Assembly: GCF_028287845.1 (NCBI RefSeq)
Contig: NZ_JAQBOW010000159.1
Location: forward strand, 1 to 32,816
Direction: 5' to 3'
Length of the DNA stretch: 32,816 nt
From: Mucilaginibacter sp.
Lineage (GTDB): Bacteria > Bacteroidota > Bacteroidia > Sphingobacteriales > Sphingobacteriaceae
The notes beneath the pieces were generated by a model that was not told where the DNA came from, did no database searches, and was given only the letters and a program-made list of their open reading frames with translations. The translations under genes were made by a program, and so were the position numbers. Positions 8,322-16,977 of the stretch are shown one piece after another; position 1 is the stretch's first letter; every line of letters starts with the position of its first letter.

Positions 8322-8353
8322 CAAATTTACTTAATTGGTATGATATATACAAA
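8322..8353 (-). promoter_or_regulatory. Promoter of clpX (TTTG-N20-TAAATTTG)
   Basis: On the minus strand, TTTG at 8353-8350 is followed after exactly 20 bases by TAAATTTG at 8329-8322. Both elements fit the Bacteroidota housekeeping sigma consensus (-33 TTTG, -7 TAnnTTTG). Transcription would begin just upstream of the ATG at 8303, giving a very short leader. Confidence 0.7.
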
Positions 8354-8376
8354 ATGCGGCATTTAATGTGTTGGCA

Positions 8377-8404
8377 AGTCCGAAAATATAATCCACTTCG
8401 GACT
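8377..8404. terminator. Hairpin between clpP and clpX
   Basis: AGTCCGAA (8377-8384) pairs perfectly with TTCGGACT (8397-8404) around a 12-nt loop, 18 bases past the clpP stop. No T run follows on the minus strand, so it may be an attenuator or a 3' protective stem rather than a full terminator. Confidence 0.4.
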
Positions 8405-8421
8405 ATAGCCTAACTATCAAA

Positions 8422-9159
8422 TTACTTCTTTGTTTTATTACCTCTTAAAATTTCGTCTATCATACCAAATTCTTTTGCTTCTTCGGCTATCATCCAATGG
8501 TCACGGTCTGACGCGTCCCAAACTTTTTGGTATGGCGCACCACTATGATCTGCAATGATTTGGTACAGCTCTTGTTTAAGCTTAGTGATCTCATGATAAG
8601 TGATCTCAATATCCGATTGCTGGCCCTGTGCGCCGCCCGATGGTTGATGTATCATTACCCTTGCATGTGGCAGTGCTGCTCTTTTACCTTCGGCACCGGC
8701 ACATAATAATACCGCGCCCATTGATGCCGCCATACCTGTACAGATTGTAGCTACATCATTAGATATAAATTGCATCGTATCATAAATACCTAAACCTGCA
8801 TAAACAGATCCACCCGGAGAGTTAATATATATCTGGATATCGCGCTTGGCATCTGCAGATTGCAGAAATAGTAATTGCGCCTGTATAATGTTAGCAATGT
8901 TCTCATAAATAGCGTCACCTAAAAAGATGATTCGGTCCATCATTAAACGCGAGAACACGTCCATTTGAGCTACGTTAAGCTGGCGCTCTTCTATGATATA
9001 AGGTGTCATACCGGTTATACCGCCGGTTGCACCAACAATACCTGTTGGTGCATTGCTTCTATTTACACTGCCAATAAATCTATCTACGTAAGTACTGCTT
9101 ATACGGTGGTGTTTAACGGCGTATTTTCTGAATTCGTTTTTATCTGGATTACTGTTCAT
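8422..9159 (-). CDS. clpP: ATP-dependent Clp protease proteolytic subunit ClpP
   Basis: ClpP is the serine protease that forms the tetradecameric chamber used with ClpX. The catalytic triad is visible with normal spacing: Ser146 in GMAASMGAVLL, His171 in MIHQPSGGAQGQ and Asp220 in DASDRDHW. NSPGGSVYAGLGIYDTMQ forms the substrate/oxyanion region. The protein has 245 residues, about 40 more than E. coli ClpP. Part of the surplus is the FRKYAVKHHRI leader usual in Bacteroidota; the rest is a Gly/Thr-rich stretch (about residues 30-53, with PTGIVGATGGITGMTPY) before the conserved ERQLNVAQMDVFSRLMMDR. Whether the N-terminus is processed cannot be seen. It lies between tig and clpX, the common order, but a terminator separates it from tig. 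The start is the ATG at 9157-9159. Confidence 0.97.
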   Translation of the reverse strand: MNSNPDKNEFRKYAVKHHRISSTYVDRFIGSVNRSNAPTGIVGATGGITGMTPYIIEERQLNVAQMDVFSRLMMDRIIFLGDAIYENIANIIQAQLLFLQSADAKRDIQIYINSPGGSVYAGLGIYDTMQFISNDVATICTGMAASMGAVLLCAGAEGKRAALPHARVMIHQPSGGAQGQQSDIEITYHEITKLKQELYQIIADHSGAPYQKVWDASDRDHWMIAEEAKEFGMIDEILRGNKTKK

Positions 9160-9188
9160 GTGTATGTGTGTTTTGTGTTTATTGTAAT

Positions 9189-9202
9189 GCGGATTTCTCC
9201 GC
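9189..9202 (-). promoter_or_regulatory. Leader hairpin upstream of clpP
   Basis: GCGGA (9189-9193) pairs with TCCGC (9198-9202); on the minus strand the loop reads GAAA, a stable tetraloop. It lies 30 bases before the clpP start. Just upstream (minus strand, near 9205-9213) TATATTTA is a possible imperfect -7 element, so the hairpin would be at the very 5' end of the clpP mRNA. Confidence 0.35.
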
Positions 9203-9313
9203 GATAAATATAGTTTTTAGTTGAATATAATTTTCAATATAAAGTTTGCAAAAAGTAAAATATTTATCTAAAAAGATAAATACACCACGGAGGGTGATAA
9301 ACGCTATATAAAA

Positions 9314-9342
9314 CAAAAGCATCCTTGTCCAGGATGCTTTTG
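9314..9342 (-). terminator. Rho-independent terminator of tig
   Basis: A perfect 12-bp stem (CAAAAGCATCCT, 9314-9325, with 9331-9342) and a 5-nt loop; on the minus strand the stem runs into TTTTGTTTTATA. It is 24 bases past the tig stop and should end most tig transcripts before clpP. Confidence 0.88.
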
Positions 9343-9365
9343 ATAAAAATATTTTAAAAGATCAA

Positions 9366-10715
9366 TTATTTCACCAACTCTTTAAATTCGTTGTAAAATA
9401 TGTCTTTCTTATCTAAAGCAACTACGCTCTTAATGTAATCTAATGTTTTAAGGGCCTTTACTTCGTCAAATACTTTATTAGCATTCTCTTTGTTTTGCAG
9501 GTATTGTACCGCGTATTGTGAAAGTTGCTCGTCGCCTATAGGTTGCGGGCTGTACATTCTGAATTGCTGATCTAAACTTTGTTTTGCTGCCGCGAAAATT
9601 TCCTCGTATTTAATATCGATGTTGTTTTCTTTTATGATCTTGTTTTCAATCAATGTCCATTTAAGGTTTTGAGCAAAATCTTTATAGCCACCTTCTAATT
9701 CCTCCTCGGTCAGTTTTTCATTTGTAGCTTTTAACCAACGTTTTAAAAATTCATCAGGCAAATTAAACTGAACTTTGTCTATACTAAAGTTATAGATATC
9801 ATTCTGTAATTTACGGTCAGAATCTTGGTTCATCATGGTCTCAATTTCTTCCGTAATTTTAGCCCTGAAACCAGCTTCGTCGGTTACTACGCTTTCACCA
9901 AATAATTTGTCAAAGAACTCCTGGTTTAAATCGCCTTCTTCTAAACGGTTAACGTTTTTAACAGTTAAGCGGAAGTTTGATTTTAAATCAGCTGCTGTAT
10001 CTTCATCAACACCTAATATCGCTGCTATTTTTGCCGCGTCGTTATTATATGCTTTTTGAATGTCCAGTGTTAATTCATCATCCTTTTTTAGGCCGATAAG
10101 AGACTTTTTAATTCCCTCATCCAGTACCTGGTCTAAACGAACTGATGTTGTATTCACAATGCCATCATCAAAAACAGAACCATCCGGCGAAAGCTGCGTT
10201 AATTGCGCATAAAGCACATCATCGTCTGCCGATACGTCAGGATTTGTCATTTTGCCATAGCTTCTGCGGATATTTTTAATACGTGAGGCTAAAGTTTCTT
10301 CATCTATCTTGATGTTATACTGAGTTATTTTATCTTTTGATGAAAAATCAATAGCAAACTCAGGGGCTAGGCCAATTTCGTAGTTAAACTCAAAATTGTC
10401 GGCAAAATCCCAATTGTATTCTTGTTTATTATCAACTTTTGGCAGTGGCTGGCCCAATACTTCCAGCTTTTGCTCGGTGATGTAATTGTTTAAGGTATCT
10501 GATAATAAAGTGTTCACTTCGTCAACCAAAATACTTTTGCTATACATCTTTTTTATATGTGCCGGAGGAACCATTCCCGGGCGGAAGCCTGGCATTTTTG
10601 CTTTTTTAGCATGGTCCTTTATAGCCTTATCAACGCGCGCCTGGTAATCTGCCGGGTCAATATTAATTTTTACAACTGCATTCAGGTTATCGATCTTTTC
10701 CTGTGTAATATTCAT
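9366..10715 (-). CDS. tig: Trigger factor, ribosome-associated chaperone
   Basis: Trigger factor binds near the ribosomal exit tunnel and shields nascent chains. This 449-residue protein has the N-terminal ribosome-binding domain with the signature loop MPGFRPGMVPPAHIKKMY (about residues 40-57; E. coli has GFRKGKVP). A middle segment (about 150-250, with DDDVLYAQL, SVRLDQVLDEGIKKSLIGLKKDDEL) corresponds to the FKBP-like PPIase region but is divergent, as in other Bacteroidota, so isomerase activity is doubtful. A helical C-terminal arm domain follows (about 260-449, with FNLPDEFLKRWLKATNEK). The ATG at 10713-10715 begins the usual MNITQEKIDNLNAVV start. A strong terminator follows, and clpP and clpX lie downstream in the same orientation. 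Confidence 0.95.
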   Translation of the reverse strand: MNITQEKIDNLNAVVKINIDPADYQARVDKAIKDHAKKAKMPGFRPGMVPPAHIKKMYSKSILVDEVNTLLSDTLNNYITEQKLEVLGQPLPKVDNKQEYNWDFADNFEFNYEIGLAPEFAIDFSSKDKITQYNIKIDEETLASRIKNIRRSYGKMTNPDVSADDDVLYAQLTQLSPDGSVFDDGIVNTTSVRLDQVLDEGIKKSLIGLKKDDELTLDIQKAYNNDAAKIAAILGVDEDTAADLKSNFRLTVKNVNRLEEGDLNQEFFDKLFGESVVTDEAGFRAKITEEIETMMNQDSDRKLQNDIYNFSIDKVQFNLPDEFLKRWLKATNEKLTEEELEGGYKDFAQNLKWTLIENKIIKENNIDIKYEEIFAAAKQSLDQQFRMYSPQPIGDEQLSQYAVQYLQNKENANKVFDEVKALKTLDYIKSVVALDKKDIFYNEFKELVK

Positions 10716-10783
10716 CTTTTAATGGGTATTTTAAGTATTTCTTATTCCAAAAAAACCGCATTACTGCTTGTATTTTGGACGGG

Positions 10784-10791
10784 CAAAGGTA
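10784..10791 (-). promoter_or_regulatory. -7 element of the tig promoter (TACCTTTG)
   Basis: Read on the minus strand, TACCTTTG at 10791-10784 matches TAnnTTTG exactly, about 70 bases upstream of the tig ATG. A TTTG lies upstream, but at a spacing of 27 bases, longer than usual, so only the -7 element is claimed. Confidence 0.5.
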
Positions 10792-10873
10792 CTTAAAAAT
10801 TATTAATTTTTACATCCGCAAACAACTTGCTACGGTTAAACCTGATGTTAATAAAATGATATTATGTATTTTA

Positions 10874-11596
10874 CTATTCGACTTTAGTTATTGATGAAAC
10901 CCCTGATTTATTGTTATTAACGCTGGCTGGGTTACCTTTATATTTTATTGATGATGCACCACTACTTTTTACATTAAGCTCGTGCAATACATTGATCTCG
11001 CACTCACTTGCGCCAGATGATTCAATGTTATAATTACCCACCACAAAATCAAACGCGTGGATTTTACCACCACCGCTTAAATTAATATTATGTGAACTGG
11101 CTTGCCCCCTTAAAGTAACATCAGTGGCGCCGCTGCCTTCGGTACTTACGTTAGCTGCATTAAGTTCCATATTTACTTTGGCAATGCCCGACAGATCAAA
11201 ATGAAGGTTTTTAGTAACTAATTTACCATCAGTCGATATTTCAACCGCGCCTGACGATTTTATCGCTTCTAAATCATGAACGCCAATGGTAATAACCATT
11301 TCGCCCACATTACAAATATTTTTATTACCTGTTGATATATGCAATTTATTACCGCTAACGTTTGTCTTGATATATTTTATCAGATTATCATCGGCAGATA
11401 CGCTTAAATTTAAAGTACTATCCTGCTTCAAGATTATTTTAAATAAGCCAGATATATCTATTTTGCTAAAATCGTTCAGTTTACGTACCTCAGAAACTAC
11501 ATGGCCAGAACCTTTTACACAGCCAAATCTACATGACGACAGCCCCCATGTAAAACCCGCAATAGTGATCAAAATAAGTAAATATGCTTTTTTCAT
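10874..11596 (-). CDS. DUF2807 (head GIN domain) lipoprotein
   Basis: A 240-residue protein with a lipoprotein signal peptide: Lys-rich start, hydrophobic core and lipobox LSSC (Cys21 or nearby). The rest is a right-handed beta-helix-like DUF2807 domain with the usual repeated short strands and Gly/Ser/Asn turns: FSKIDISGLFKIIL, LEAIKSSGAVEIS, LHFDLSGIAKVNMELNAANVSTEGSGATDVTLRG, HNINLSGGGKIHA, YNIESSGASECEINV and LNVKSSGASSIKYKG. DUF2807 proteins are common on the Bacteroidota surface and are called putative adhesin heads, but no activity has been shown. It is divergent from susC across a 547-base spacer. A second DUF2807-like gene lies on the other side of the susCD pair. Confidence 0.88.
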   Translation of the reverse strand: MKKAYLLILITIAGFTWGLSSCRFGCVKGSGHVVSEVRKLNDFSKIDISGLFKIILKQDSTLNLSVSADDNLIKYIKTNVSGNKLHISTGNKNICNVGEMVITIGVHDLEAIKSSGAVEISTDGKLVTKNLHFDLSGIAKVNMELNAANVSTEGSGATDVTLRGQASSHNINLSGGGKIHAFDFVVGNYNIESSGASECEINVLHELNVKSSGASSIKYKGNPASVNNNKSGVSSITKVE

Positions 11597-11674
11597 GGTA
11601 TGAGTTTTATAATGAGCATTTTATTAATACATCTGTTTTTTATTTAGACGATCAATACCCATATGAAGTTACAT

Positions 11675-11716
11675 AAAAAAAGAGGCCGTATCATAAATCA
11701 TGATCAGCCTTTTTTT
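11675..11716. terminator. Terminator-like hairpin without an adjacent gene end
   Basis: A run of seven A (11675-11681), AGGC (11683-11686), inner stem ATCAT/ATGAT (11690-11694 and 11700-11704), GCCT (11707-11710) and seven T (11710-11716) form a compound hairpin with T or A tracts on both sides. It shares AGGCCGTATCA with the strong terminator after susD at 16910-16920, but its inner stem is degraded. No gene ends here: the DUF2807 gene starts 79 bases to the left. Confidence 0.5.
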
Positions 11717-11860
11717 GCATATCACGCCAATCTTATAAACTCTTTCCATCAGATATCCAACGATCAACTACTCCATTGGCCTTTATTATTGTTAGCTTAT
11801 ATTAAATTTATTTTAATTAATTGATAACAAGAATATTATAATATCCATATTGACAAAGAA

Positions 11861-11889
11861 GCCGGAAAATACCTCGCGTATTTTCCGGC
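11861..11889. repeat. Perfect 12-bp inverted repeat
   Basis: GCCGGAAAATAC (11861-11872) pairs with GTATTTTCCGGC (11878-11889) around CTCGC. It is GC-rich compared with its surroundings and has no T tract on the plus strand, so it may be a small-RNA stem, a leader element or a DNA site. Confidence 0.85.
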
Positions 11890-12143
11890 CACTATTAACT
11901 GATTAACTGTCTTATTATTAGTCTATAATTAATAACGCAACATTAATTTGTAAACGGCTAAAAAGTATAAATGTTTCAATTTTTATTGCATATTATTCAT
12001 AGTAGTTAATTAACTATTTATAATTGACATAAATATGTAAACTATGAAATTAAATTTCTTAAAATGAAACATTTAGCGAAGTTAATTGATTAATTTTAAT
12101 ATATTATTATCATATATTATCAATTAACTAATCTAATTCCTAT

Positions 12144-15100
12144 ATGAAAAGGATTTTACTATTAAACTTGTGCATTTTAGTATTAGCAGTTCCTCGGCTA
12201 TATGCACAAAATCATACCGTAACCGGGACAGTTACGGCTAAGGATGATGGTATGCCATTAATTGGTGTATCGGTAGTGGTCAAGGGAACAACCATTGGGA
12301 CACAAACAGACATACAAGGCAAATATTCACTAAATGTGCCCAATGATGCTACATTAGCATTTAGTTTTATAGGCTATACCAGACAGGAACTTCCTGCGAC
12401 AGGCAGTGTGATTAATGTAACTTTAGCTCCTGCAAGTTTAGAACTTGGTGAAGTTGTTGTTACCGGTGCGTTAGGAATAACCCGAACCCGAAATCAACAA
12501 AGCTATGCCGCGCAGGAGGTAACGGGCGAGGAAGTGAGTAAACAGCGTTCGGCCAATTTTATTGATGGCTTATCCGGCAAAGTAGCCGGCTTGGAAATCC
12601 GCCAAAATAATACGTTAGGCGGGTCAACCAATGTGGTGCTTCGTGGTACCAAATCAATAACCGGTAATAACCAGGCTGTTTTTGTAATAGACGGGGTGCC
12701 TGTCAGTAACGAAAATACGAATACCAGTATTCAGCAAACCGGCAGTGATGGGCTAAGCCGGCAGGATGCAGGTAACGGCGGGTATGACTATGGCAGCCCG
12801 GCTTCGGATATTAATCCGGATGATATTGAAAGTGTAACGGTTTTAAAAGGTGCAGGAGCATCGGCTTTATACGGCTCACGTGGCAGTAACGGAGTGATCT
12901 TAATCACAACAAAAAAAGCCAAAAAGGGCTTGGGTATTGTCGTCAACTCAACTGTAAGTGTGGGATCAATAGATAAATCCACCCTCCCTAAATATCAACG
13001 GCAGTACGGAGCAGGTTATGCACAATATTTCAATACCGGTAATGTTTTTGGCAACCCTAATGCCCAGGTTGCACCAACCGGAGACGATGCTTCAAACGGC
13101 ACTGCATTTGATCCAAATTTGATGATTTATCAATGGGACGCGTTTGATCCTACATCACCAAATTATGGAAAGGCAACACCGTGGGTTGCCGCCAAAAATG
13201 ACCCCTCTACGTTTTTTTTGAAACCTGTTTCTACAATTCAAAGTATAATGGTTACCAATGGGGGTGAAAATGGCACATTCAAATTGGGCTATACAAAAAG
13301 TATTGAAAACGGTATTATACCCAATAATAAGCTGAATAAAAATTTAGTGGATTTTGCCGCAACCTATAATATCACCCCTAAACTAACCCTGGGTGCTAAT
13401 ATAAATTTTTATAATACAAACGGTACCGGCAGGGGCGGAACAGGTTATGATGGAACTAACTCCGACAACCGTAATGTAATGGCTGGTTTCAGGCAATGGT
13501 GGGAAACAAACGTAGACGTTCAGGAGCTAAAGGCAGCTTATGACAGAACGCATCAAAACGTAACCTGGAATATGGCCGACCCTATTAACGGCAACACAAA
13601 CCCGGCTTTTTGGAACAATCCTTATTGGGTAGTTAACCATAATTACGAAACTGATACCCGTAACAGATATTTAGGTAATATAAATTTGAATTATAAGCCT
13701 ACTACCTGGTTAACCATTACCGGCAGAGTATCATTAGATACTTACTCAGAACTTGATGAGGAACGATATGATGTTGGAAGTATAGGGGTTCCTTACTATT
13801 CAAGGTTTAACCATAATTATGCTGAGACAAATTTTGATTTGTTGGCCAATGTAAATAAAGACATTACAAAAGATCTTAATTTAAAAGCGTTATTGGGTAC
13901 CAATATCAGGAAGGATAAAGAAAATAGTGTCAATGCCTCCACCAACGGTGGATTGATAATTCCCGGACTATATTCATTATCCAACACCTTAAATTCACCG
14001 TTATCTCCAATTGAGGTCGATTCAAGAAAAGAGGTTGACGGTATTTTTGCGGGAGCCACGCTTACCTGGAAAAATATGATAACCGCTGACGGAACTATAA
14101 GGAGGGATAAATCATCAACCTTGCCCAAAGCAAATAATACCTATTATTACCCTTCGGTATCAGTTGGTTTTATTTTTTCAGAACTTTTAAAACAATATGA
14201 ATGGCTATCGTACGGAAAAATAAGGGCCAATTACGCGCAGGTAGGTAGTGATGCACCATTATATAGTGTTAATGACACTTATACAATTGTTCCGCCATTT
14301 GGCGCTAATCCGCAAACGGTTTTGAGTACAACTAAAAACAGCCCTGATTTAAAGCCAGAACAAACAAAAAGCAAGGAAATTGGATTGGAATTAGCTTTTT
14401 TCAAAAACCGGCTGGGATTTGACGGAAGCTATTACAGTACCAATACGTTTAATGAAATATTGCCTGTCAATGTTTCAGGAGCAACAGGTTATAGTTTTAA
14501 ATTTTTAAATGCGGGTTCTGTACAAAACAAGGGTATTGAACTTTCTTTAAATGGCTCACCTATAGTAACCAATAGCTTTAGCTGGAAAATTACATTAAAC
14601 TTTACCGCTGCTAAAAATAAGGTAACTTCATTATATACAGATGCTACAGGCAAGCAAGCCAGTAATTTGCAATTGGCCACTTTCCAGAATGGTGAGTCGT
14701 TGAATGCTCCGCTGGGTCAGCCCTTTGGTACTTTAAGAGGAACTGATTACGTATATAATGCAAGTGGCCAAAAAATTGTAGGTGCTGATGGGCAATATGA
14801 AATATCGCCCAACTCAAACAACAATATAGGCAACATCAACCCCAATTGGACCGGTGGTATAAACAACAGCTTTACCTATAAGAATTTCACTTTGAGCTTT
14901 TTAATTGATATTCGACACGGCGGTTCAGTATTCTCTAACGACCTGGCTTATGGTTTGGCTGATGGCATTTATCCGTTAACCGCTTACACAAATGATCTGG
15001 GAAATCCAGTTCGAAATACATTGGCTAATGGCGGTGGTTTTATACGCCCCGGTGTTTTAGAAAATGGACAGCCCAATAACATTAGGGTAACCGCTTATAA

Positions 15101-15404
15101 CTACGGTGATTTTGGTGACGGCTCTGGTTTATTACCACTAAAAGCATTTGTATACGATGCCAGCTATGTGAAGTTACGAGAAGCTGTTATCGGCTATACA
15201 GTGCCGCAAACTTTCTTGAAAAAACTGGGCCCTGTTAAAGAGGTTACTTTTCAGCTTATTGGCAGGAATTTATGGATAATTCATAAAAACCTACCTTATG
15301 CCGACCCTGAAGATGGACTATCTTCAGGTAACCTGCAAGGGATACAAGAAGGTGCTTACCCAACAGTACGCACCATAGCATTTAATTTAAAAGTACGTTT
15401 TTAA
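12144..15404 (+). CDS. SusC/RagA family TonB-linked outer membrane transporter
   Basis: A 1086-residue TonB-dependent porin. A signal peptide (about 1-21, ending LYAQ) is followed by a carboxypeptidase-regulatory-like beta-sandwich (about 24-105: VTGTVTAKDDGMPLIGVSVVVKGTTIGTQTD and IQGKYSLNVP), the plug domain (about 118-235, with LRGTKSITGNNQAVFVIDGVPV and VLKGAGASALYGSRGSNGVILITTKK) and a long 22-strand barrel ending KVRF. It forms a pedal-bin complex with the SusD-type lipoprotein encoded 11 bases downstream and imports an oligosaccharide, peptide or other oligomer using energy from TonB/ExbBD. The ligand cannot be deduced: no glycosidase, peptidase, ECF sigma factor or anti-sigma gene is adjacent, and the protein lacks the extra N-terminal STN domain used in transmembrane signalling. 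Confidence 0.96.
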   Translation: MKRILLLNLCILVLAVPRLYAQNHTVTGTVTAKDDGMPLIGVSVVVKGTTIGTQTDIQGKYSLNVPNDATLAFSFIGYTRQELPATGSVINVTLAPASLELGEVVVTGALGITRTRNQQSYAAQEVTGEEVSKQRSANFIDGLSGKVAGLEIRQNNTLGGSTNVVLRGTKSITGNNQAVFVIDGVPVSNENTNTSIQQTGSDGLSRQDAGNGGYDYGSPASDINPDDIESVTVLKGAGASALYGSRGSNGVILITTKKAKKGLGIVVNSTVSVGSIDKSTLPKYQRQYGAGYAQYFNTGNVFGNPNAQVAPTGDDASNGTAFDPNLMIYQWDAFDPTSPNYGKATPWVAAKNDPSTFFLKPVSTIQSIMVTNGGENGTFKLGYTKSIENGIIPNNKLNKNLVDFAATYNITPKLTLGANINFYNTNGTGRGGTGYDGTNSDNRNVMAGFRQWWETNVDVQELKAAYDRTHQNVTWNMADPINGNTNPAFWNNPYWVVNHNYETDTRNRYLGNINLNYKPTTWLTITGRVSLDTYSELDEERYDVGSIGVPYYSRFNHNYAETNFDLLANVNKDITKDLNLKALLGTNIRKDKENSVNASTNGGLIIPGLYSLSNTLNSPLSPIEVDSRKEVDGIFAGATLTWKNMITADGTIRRDKSSTLPKANNTYYYPSVSVGFIFSELLKQYEWLSYGKIRANYAQVGSDAPLYSVNDTYTIVPPFGANPQTVLSTTKNSPDLKPEQTKSKEIGLELAFFKNRLGFDGSYYSTNTFNEILPVNVSGATGYSFKFLNAGSVQNKGIELSLNGSPIVTNSFSWKITLNFTAAKNKVTSLYTDATGKQASNLQLATFQNGESLNAPLGQPFGTLRGTDYVYNASGQKIVGADGQYEISPNSNNNIGNINPNWTGGINNSFTYKNFTLSFLIDIRHGGSVFSNDLAYGLADGIYPLTAYTNDLGNPVRNTLANGGGFIRPGVLENGQPNNIRVTAYNYGDFGDGSGLLPLKAFVYDASYVKLREAVIGYTVPQTFLKKLGPVKEVTFQLIGRNLWIIHKNLPYADPEDGLSSGNLQGIQEGAYPTVRTIAFNLKVRF

Positions 15405-15415
15405 TCAAAGCAGTT

Positions 15416-16888
15416 ATGAAAAAGATAGCATTAATTTTTGTACTCGTGTCGATATTACCGGCCTGTACAAAAGATCTGACCAAACTGAACGTCGATCCTA
15501 AAAACCCATCGGTCGTACCATCATATAGCTTATTTACCAACGCTGAAAGGGTGTTAACTAATACGGTAACCTCATCAAGCGTGAACTTAAATATTTTTCG
15601 TTTAATTGAACAGCAATTTACCGAAACTACCTATTTAAATGAAACGCAATATCAGCTCACTTTCCGTAATCAGCCAGATGCTATGTGGACCGCCCTGTAT
15701 AGTGGCGCTTTGGGAAATTTCCAACAGGCAAAAACATTTATGGCAAAGGATGTCACTGATCCTGGCAAACAAAAAAATGCAACTGCTATTACAGATATTC
15801 TGCAGGTTTACACTTATTACTACCTGATAACAACCTTTGGAAATGTACCTTATTCAGAAGCGTTGGATATAAACCAACCATTTCCAAAGTATGATGATGC
15901 AAAAACCGCTTATTATGATTTATTAACCCGGCTGGATGCTGATATTGCGGCATTGGATGCTGGGTCAGGTAGCCTGGGAAGCGCCGATGTAATTTATAAT
16001 GGTGATCCTGCGAGCTGGAAGAAATTTGCCAATACGCTCAAACTAAAAATGGGTATCACTATATCTGATTTTGATAATACAAAAGCAAAAGCTACTGTTG
16101 AATCAGCTGTTACTTCGGGGGTGTTTACTTCAAATAGTGATAATGCGCTGTTTCAATATGTTGCTACGCCGCCAAATACCAACCCCGTTTGGGTTGATCT
16201 GGTACAAAGTCAAAGGCACGATTTTGTAGGCACCAGTCAATTTATTACCCTGTTAAATCCTGGTACTCCCGCGCAAGACCCGAGGCTGCCTTACTATTTT
16301 GCTCAAAACTCGCAAGGGGTATATGTGGGTGCCAGTAATGGCTCAGGTAGCGGAGGTATTGTTTATAGCCAGTATTCATTACCCTCAGGCCCGCTAATTA
16401 CACCAGGATCAATTGGAAAAGTAACCAATCCGGATTTTCCGGGTTTATTATTAGACTATGCAGAAACGGAATTTAACCTGGCAGAGGCTGTACAACGAGG
16501 TTATAGCGTTGGCGGCACCGTTCAGTCACATTACAATGCCGGCGTAACTGCTTCAATAGCTTATTGGACAGGATCAGCCACTGCCGCTGCTGCTTACCTG
16601 CTGTTACCTAATGTTGCTTTTGCCACTGCCCCGGGCGCAACTCCACTCCAAAAAATTGCCGGCCAGGAATATTTGGCATTATATAACAGGGGATGGGATG
16701 CCTGGATAGTAAACAGGAGGCTTGATTACCCCGCATTGGTTCCGCCGCCTAATGCATTTAGCGCATTTCCGGTTAGGTTCACCTATCCTATCAGCGAACA
16801 AAATGTAAATGTTGTGAATTACAACCAGGCCGCCACTGCAATAGGCGGAGACTTGGTTACAACCAAGCTTTTCTTTGATGTGTTTTAA
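15416..16888 (+). CDS. SusD/RagB family lipoprotein (SusD-like_2 type)
   Basis: A 490-residue surface lipoprotein: short signal peptide with lipobox LPAC (Cys17), followed by TKDLTKLNVDPKNPSVVPSYSLFTNAERVL, which is typical of the SusD-like_2 branch rather than classical SusD. The body is helical with TPR-like parts (ALYSGALGNFQQAK; TYYYLITTFGNVPYSEAL; DDAKTAYYDLLTRLDADIAAL; WKKFANTLKLKMGITIS). Conserved later pieces include LLDYAETEFNLAEAVQRGY and QEYLALYNRGWDAWIVNRRLDYP. It acts as the ligand-capturing lid on SusC in the outer membrane. It is transcribed with susC (11-base gap) and followed by a strong terminator. The ATG at 15416 begins directly at the signal peptide. Confidence 0.95.
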   Translation: MKKIALIFVLVSILPACTKDLTKLNVDPKNPSVVPSYSLFTNAERVLTNTVTSSSVNLNIFRLIEQQFTETTYLNETQYQLTFRNQPDAMWTALYSGALGNFQQAKTFMAKDVTDPGKQKNATAITDILQVYTYYYLITTFGNVPYSEALDINQPFPKYDDAKTAYYDLLTRLDADIAALDAGSGSLGSADVIYNGDPASWKKFANTLKLKMGITISDFDNTKAKATVESAVTSGVFTSNSDNALFQYVATPPNTNPVWVDLVQSQRHDFVGTSQFITLLNPGTPAQDPRLPYYFAQNSQGVYVGASNGSGSGGIVYSQYSLPSGPLITPGSIGKVTNPDFPGLLLDYAETEFNLAEAVQRGYSVGGTVQSHYNAGVTASIAYWTGSATAAAAYLLLPNVAFATAPGATPLQKIAGQEYLALYNRGWDAWIVNRRLDYPALVPPPNAFSAFPVRFTYPISEQNVNVVNYNQAATAIGGDLVTTKLFFDVF

Positions 16889-16906
16889 TTATTTGAAAGT
16901 TAAAAC

Positions 16907-16941
16907 AAAAGGCCGTATCAAAACAAATGATACGGCCTTTT
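16907..16941. terminator. Strong bidirectional terminator after susD
   Basis: A perfect 14-bp stem (AAAAGGCCGTATCA, 16907-16920, with 16928-16941) and a 7-nt loop, with T-rich ends on both strands. It lies between the convergent susD and DUF2807-like genes and can end both transcripts. Confidence 0.92.
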
Positions 16942-16977
16942 TAAAACATAATGAACTTTTGCAAAAGTGCGTGCTGA

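Larger units (their letters stand above)
11597..12143. other. 547-base divergent spacer with two hairpins and no gene
   Basis: No convincing reading frame is present. The spacer contains a terminator-like hairpin (11675-11716) and a perfect 12-bp hairpin (11861-11889). Very AT-rich DNA follows (about 11930-12140) with self-complementary words such as GAAATTAAATTTC. The last stretch should hold the susC promoter and leader, but no clear TAnnTTTG element was found. Confidence 0.6.

Noticed and set aside
11286..11603. Open frame of 105 codons on the plus strand opposite the DUF2807 lipoprotein gene
   Set aside because: It is antisense to a gene with clear signal peptide and domain pattern, and has no recognisable product or promoter.
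12024..12048. TTGACA and TATGAA words upstream of susC as an E. coli type sigma-70 promoter
   Set aside because: The spacing is only 13 bases, and Bacteroidota use a different consensus. In AT-rich DNA these words are expected by chance.
11930..12140. AT-rich stretch before susC as a replication origin or attachment site
   Set aside because: No DnaA-box cluster, integrase gene or flanking direct repeats were seen; it is better explained as promoter and leader DNA.
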